This document shows, in pieces, positions 29,654-32,464 of a stretch of 32,464 nt of DNA (positions within the stretch are counted from its first letter, which is position 1; the number at the start of each line of letters is the position of its first letter). The translations under genes and the position numbers were made by a program. Under the pieces are notes generated by a model. It worked only from the letters and a program-made list of their open reading frames with translations, searched no databases and had not been told where the DNA came from. The DNA comes from Streptomyces sp. Ncost-T10-10d (GTDB taxonomy: Bacteria; Actinomycetota; Actinomycetes; Streptomycetales; Streptomycetaceae): the NCBI RefSeq assembly GCF_900091955.1, contig NZ_FMDF01000106.1, positions 1 to 32,464 of the forward strand, given 5' to 3'.

Positions 29654-30907
29654 ATGAGCGACAGCCCTGCCCCCCTCGCCGACCCGCACATCGTCTTCGA
29701 CGCCGCGGAAGGCCCCCGGGATCTCGTCATCCTCGGTTCCACCGGCTCCATCGGCACCCAGGCCATCGACCTGGTACTGCGCAACCCCGACCGCTTCCGT
29801 GTCATCGCGCTCTCCGCCGCGGGCGGCCGGGTCGCGCTCCTCGCCGAGCAGGCGCGGCGGCTACGGGTGCGTACCGTGGCCGTCGCCGTACCGGATGCCG
29901 TACCGGCTCTCCGCGAGGCGCTGCGCGAGCAGTACGGGACGGGTGAGCCGCTCCCCGAGATCCTGGCAGGGCCCGAAGCCGCCACCCAGCTCGCCGCCGG
30001 TGACTGCCACACCGTGCTCAACGGAATCACCGGATCGATCGGTCTCGCCCCCACACTCGCCGCACTCGAAGCGGGCCGCACGCTCGCCCTGGCCAACAAG
30101 GAGTCGCTGATCGTCGGCGGCCCGCTGGTCAAGGCGCTGGCCGAGCCCGGCCAGATCATCCCGGTCGACTCCGAGCACGCCGCCCTCTTCCAGGCGCTCG
30201 CCGCCGGTACCCGGGCCGACGTGCGGAAGCTCGTCGTCACAGCCTCCGGCGGCCCCTTCCGGGGACGGACGAAGAGCGAGCTGGCGAACGTCACGCGCGA
30301 GCAGGCGCTCGCGCATCCGACCTGGGCCATGGGACCGGTCATCACGATCAATTCCGCCACCCTGGTCAACAAGGGACTGGAGGTCATCGAGGCGCATCTG
30401 CTCTACGACATTCCGTTCGACCGGATCGAGGTCGTGGTCCACCCCCAGTCGTACGTTCACTCCATGGTGGAGTTCACCGACGGCTCCACCCTCGCCCAGG
30501 CCACACCCCCGGACATGAGGGGCCCGATCGCCATCGGCCTCGGCTGGCCCCAGCGCATCCCGGACGCCGCACCCGCCTTCGACTGGTCGAAGGCGTCCAG
30601 CTGGGAGTTCTTCCCCCTCGACGACGATGCCTTCCCGTCCGTGGGACTGGCCAGGCACGTGGGCACGCTCGGCGCCACCGCCCCGGCCGTGTTCAACGCC
30701 GCGAACGAGGAATGCGTCGACGCATTCCTGGCAGGACGGCTGCCGTTCAACGGAATCATGGATACGGTCACGGCGGTGGTGGCCGAACACGGCACCCCCA
30801 CCACGGGAACTTCGCTCACGGTCGCAGACGTCCTCGAAGCGGAGACCTGGGCACGCGCCCGGGCCCGTGAACTCTCGGCGAAAGCGACAGCGGAGGCGCG
30901 CGCATGA
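29654..30907 (+). CDS. dxr: 1-deoxy-D-xylulose 5-phosphate reductoisomerase
   Basis: Dxr makes 2-C-methyl-D-erythritol 4-phosphate from DXP with NADPH, the committed step of the MEP pathway for isoprenoids, in the cytoplasm. 417 residues, a normal length. Motifs: NADPH-binding LGSTGSIGTQ, ANKESLIVGG, VDSEHAALFQAL (metal and substrate), TASGGPFR, the loop PVITINSATLVNKGLEVIEA and VHPQSYVHSMVEF. The ATG at 29654 follows a GGGGGG that is rather close; an in-frame ATG at 29645 adds three residues, so the exact start is open. The stop overlaps the start of the site-2 protease by four bases (ATGA), as in other Streptomyces, and ispG, a later MEP enzyme, follows. The only odd point is the weak ribosome site, which may mean a leaderless message. 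Confidence 0.96.
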   Translation: MSDSPAPLADPHIVFDAAEGPRDLVILGSTGSIGTQAIDLVLRNPDRFRVIALSAAGGRVALLAEQARRLRVRTVAVAVPDAVPALREALREQYGTGEPLPEILAGPEAATQLAAGDCHTVLNGITGSIGLAPTLAALEAGRTLALANKESLIVGGPLVKALAEPGQIIPVDSEHAALFQALAAGTRADVRKLVVTASGGPFRGRTKSELANVTREQALAHPTWAMGPVITINSATLVNKGLEVIEAHLLYDIPFDRIEVVVHPQSYVHSMVEFTDGSTLAQATPPDMRGPIAIGLGWPQRIPDAAPAFDWSKASSWEFFPLDDDAFPSVGLARHVGTLGATAPAVFNAANEECVDAFLAGRLPFNGIMDTVTAVVAEHGTPTTGTSLTVADVLEAETWARARARELSAKATAEARA

Positions 30908-32214
30908 GTATTACGACGGTCCTGTTGACGATTCTGGGCATCGTCGTCTTCGTCATCGGGCTGCTGTTCTCGATCGCCTGGCACGAGCTGGGGCACCTGT
31001 CGACCGCGAAGCTCTTCGGTATCCGCGTCCCCCAGTACATGGTCGGCTTCGGACCGACGGTCTGGTCGCGGAAGAAGGGCGACACCGAGTACGGGATCAA
31101 GGCCATTCCGGCCGGCGGCTACATCCGCATGATCGGCATGTTCCCGCCGGGACCGGACGGGCGCCTGGAGGCGCGTTCCACGTCACCGTGGCGCGGCATG
31201 ATCGAGGACGCCAGGTCCGCGGCCTTCGAAGAGCTCGAACCGGGTGACGAGAAGCGGCTCTTCTACACGCGCAAGCCGTGGAAGCGCGTCATCGTGATGT
31301 TCGCCGGACCGTTCATGAACCTGGTCCTCGCCGTCGCGATCTTCCTCGGTGTGGCGATGACCTTCGGGTTCCAGACCCAGACCACCGAGGTGGCGGGTGT
31401 CCAGAAGTGCGTGATCGCCCAGAGCGCGAACCGTGACACCTGCAAGAAGTCCGATCCGGTCTCGCCCGCACAGGCCGCAGGACTCAAGAAGGGTGACAAG
31501 ATCGTCGCCTTCGACGGCCAGAAGGTCGACGACTGGGCCACACTCTCCGACAAGATCCGCGACACCATCGGCCCCGCCACGATCACGGTCCAGCGCGACG
31601 GCCAGGAGCAGACCCTCCACGCGGTGCTGAAGAAGAACGCGGTGGCGAAGAAGGACTCCAAGGGAGAGGTGATCCCCGGTCAGTACGTGACGGCCGGCTA
31701 CCTCGGCTTCGCCGCCCAGACCGACATCGTTCCGCTCTCCTTCGGCGACTCGGTCGTCCGCATGGGAGACATGATCGAGAACGGCGTCGACTCGATCATC
31801 GCCCTGCCCTCCAAGATCCCGGACCTGTGGAACGCGGCCTTCGGCAACGGTGAGCGAGCAGCGGACTCCCCGGTCGGCGTGGTCGGTGCGGCCAGGATCG
31901 GCGGCGAGGTGATGACGCTCGACGTCCCGGCGACGAACCAGATCGCGATGATGCTGTTCCTGCTGGCCGGCTTCAATCTCTCGCTGTTCCTCTTCAACAT
32001 GCTGCCCCTGCTGCCGCTCGACGGCGGGCACATCGCCGGAGCGCTCTGGGAGGCCCTGCGCCGCAATGTGGCACGGGTCTTCAGGCGCCCCGACCCGGGC
32101 CCCTTCGACGTGGCCAAACTGATGCCGGTCGCCTATGTCGTCGCAGGTGTGTTCATCTGCTTCACACTGCTGGTGCTGGTGGCCGACATCGTCAATCCGG
32201 TCAAGATCTCCTGA
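30904..32214 (+). CDS. Site-2 (RseP-type) intramembrane zinc metalloprotease
   Basis: A 436-residue intramembrane protease of the M50/RseP type, which cuts membrane-embedded substrates such as anti-sigma factors to release signals. Zinc is held by H27 and H31 of HELGH, with E28 as base, in the first helix, and by D373 of PLLPLDGG in the last; this order is that of RseP/Rip1. A PDZ-like domain at about 185-255 (VSPAQAAGLKKGDKIVAFDG) lies between them, probably outside the membrane. Membrane helices are at about 4-24, 135-157, 343-365 and 405-428. It is translationally coupled to dxr (ATGA overlap), as is common in actinobacteria, though no direct link to isoprenoids is known. Its substrates are unknown. 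Confidence 0.94.
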   Translation: MSITTVLLTILGIVVFVIGLLFSIAWHELGHLSTAKLFGIRVPQYMVGFGPTVWSRKKGDTEYGIKAIPAGGYIRMIGMFPPGPDGRLEARSTSPWRGMIEDARSAAFEELEPGDEKRLFYTRKPWKRVIVMFAGPFMNLVLAVAIFLGVAMTFGFQTQTTEVAGVQKCVIAQSANRDTCKKSDPVSPAQAAGLKKGDKIVAFDGQKVDDWATLSDKIRDTIGPATITVQRDGQEQTLHAVLKKNAVAKKDSKGEVIPGQYVTAGYLGFAAQTDIVPLSFGDSVVRMGDMIENGVDSIIALPSKIPDLWNAAFGNGERAADSPVGVVGAARIGGEVMTLDVPATNQIAMMLFLLAGFNLSLFLFNMLPLLPLDGGHIAGALWEALRRNVARVFRRPDPGPFDVAKLMPVAYVVAGVFICFTLLVLVADIVNPVKIS

Positions 32215-32246
32215 TCTCCCGACCGGCCCGGTGAACCATGGGTGAC

Positions 32247-32274
32247 GGCCCGGCACACAGCGTGTGTACGGGCC
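32247..32274 (+). terminator. Weak hairpin after the site-2 protease gene
   Basis: GGCCCG (32247-32252) pairs with CGGGCC (32269-32274), with CACAC (32254-32258) and GTGTG (32262-32266) extending the stem inside. It lies 33 bases past the stop. It may reduce rather than stop read-through into ispG. Confidence 0.4.
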
Positions 32275-32395
32275 CGTCCCCTTGCGCGGCACTCCCGGAC
32301 GCGGTGTGCTCGGGGGTGCCGCCGGTGCCGTAACCTCGAAACCCGGAGCCCGCCGATCTCGGGACCTTGATCCACACCTTGGGGATGCTCAGCGC

Positions 32396-32464
32396 ATGAC
32401 TGCGATTTCTCTCGGAATGCCGTCCGTTCCGACCAAGCTCGCCGACCGGAGGGTCAGCCGCCAG
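32396..32464 (+). CDS. ispG: 4-hydroxy-3-methylbut-2-en-1-yl diphosphate synthase, 3' end cut off
   Basis: Only 23 codons are in the window: MTAISLGMPSVPTKLADRRV then SRQ. This is the conserved Streptomyces start of IspG (GcpE), the iron-sulfur enzyme that turns ME-cPP into HMBPP near the end of the MEP pathway. It follows dxr and the site-2 protease with a 181-base gap and the same strand, the order known in Streptomyces. No active-site residue is within the window; assignment rests on the N-terminus and context. Confidence 0.85.
   Translation, partial: MTAISLGMPSVPTKLADRRVSRQ

Noticed and set aside
31183..32292. 369-codon minus-strand frame opposite the site-2 protease
   Set aside because: His/Gln/Gly-rich mirror of the protease; no independent motif.
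1..32464. CRISPR arrays or tandem spacer-like repeats
   Set aside because: No set of regularly spaced identical repeats was found; the repeats seen have two or three copies only.

Overview
The window is high-GC, codon-biased actinobacterial DNA, and its gene content points to Streptomyces: a secreted GH18 chitinase, PucR-type control of a GABA-type catabolic locus, a SpoIIE-type phosphatase, a DrrAB-type ABC exporter, and the MEP-pathway block dxr - site-2 protease - ispG. Both ends are cut inside genes: the chitinase at the left lacks its start, and ispG at the right has only its first 23 codons. Many long open frames lie antisense to real genes, as expected at this GC content; they are left out.

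Left third (1-11.5 kb), mostly conserved metabolism. A chitinase carrying a short palindromic insertion ends convergently with a PAP2 phosphatase whose start is unclear. A relic of an IS605-type TnpB follows. Next comes a probable GABA catabolism locus: gabT on the minus strand, then on the plus strand a four-helix membrane ATPase, a PucR-family regulator and an aldehyde dehydrogenase that would complete GABA to succinate. A strong hairpin terminator closes the locus, and a cytoplasmic alpha/beta hydrolase follows.

Middle (11.5-23.8 kb), an accessory and scarred region. It holds a regulator fragment, a GNAT acetyltransferase, an orphan single-pass membrane protein, a phage-gene fragment, an ArsR-like repressor with a coupled MFS exporter behind twin palindromic operators, fragments of a zinc/quinone-type oxidoreductase and of an IS110 transposase, and then a four-gene minus-strand operon (ribbon-helix-helix protein, DUF4097 beta-repeat protein, ABC ATPase, ABC permease) preceded by CCATAATGG repeats that look like an autoregulatory operator. 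A membrane SpoIIE-type phosphatase and a serine beta-lactamase-fold hydrolase with a frame-broken signal peptide follow.

Right third (23.8-32.5 kb). A long-form acyl-CoA dehydrogenase is followed by a minus-strand phage lysis cassette (amidase endolysin, frameshifted holin-like gene, coiled-coil protein remnant). Then come an AroA-family enzyme with Ala at the position of the classic glyphosate-contact glycine, a zinc-ribbon membrane protein, and dxr - site-2 protease - ispG. The best candidates for something not well described are the RHH/DUF4097/ABC operon, the orphan lysis cassette, the membrane ATPase inside the GABA locus, and the divergent EPSP synthase. No tRNA, rRNA or CRISPR array was found.
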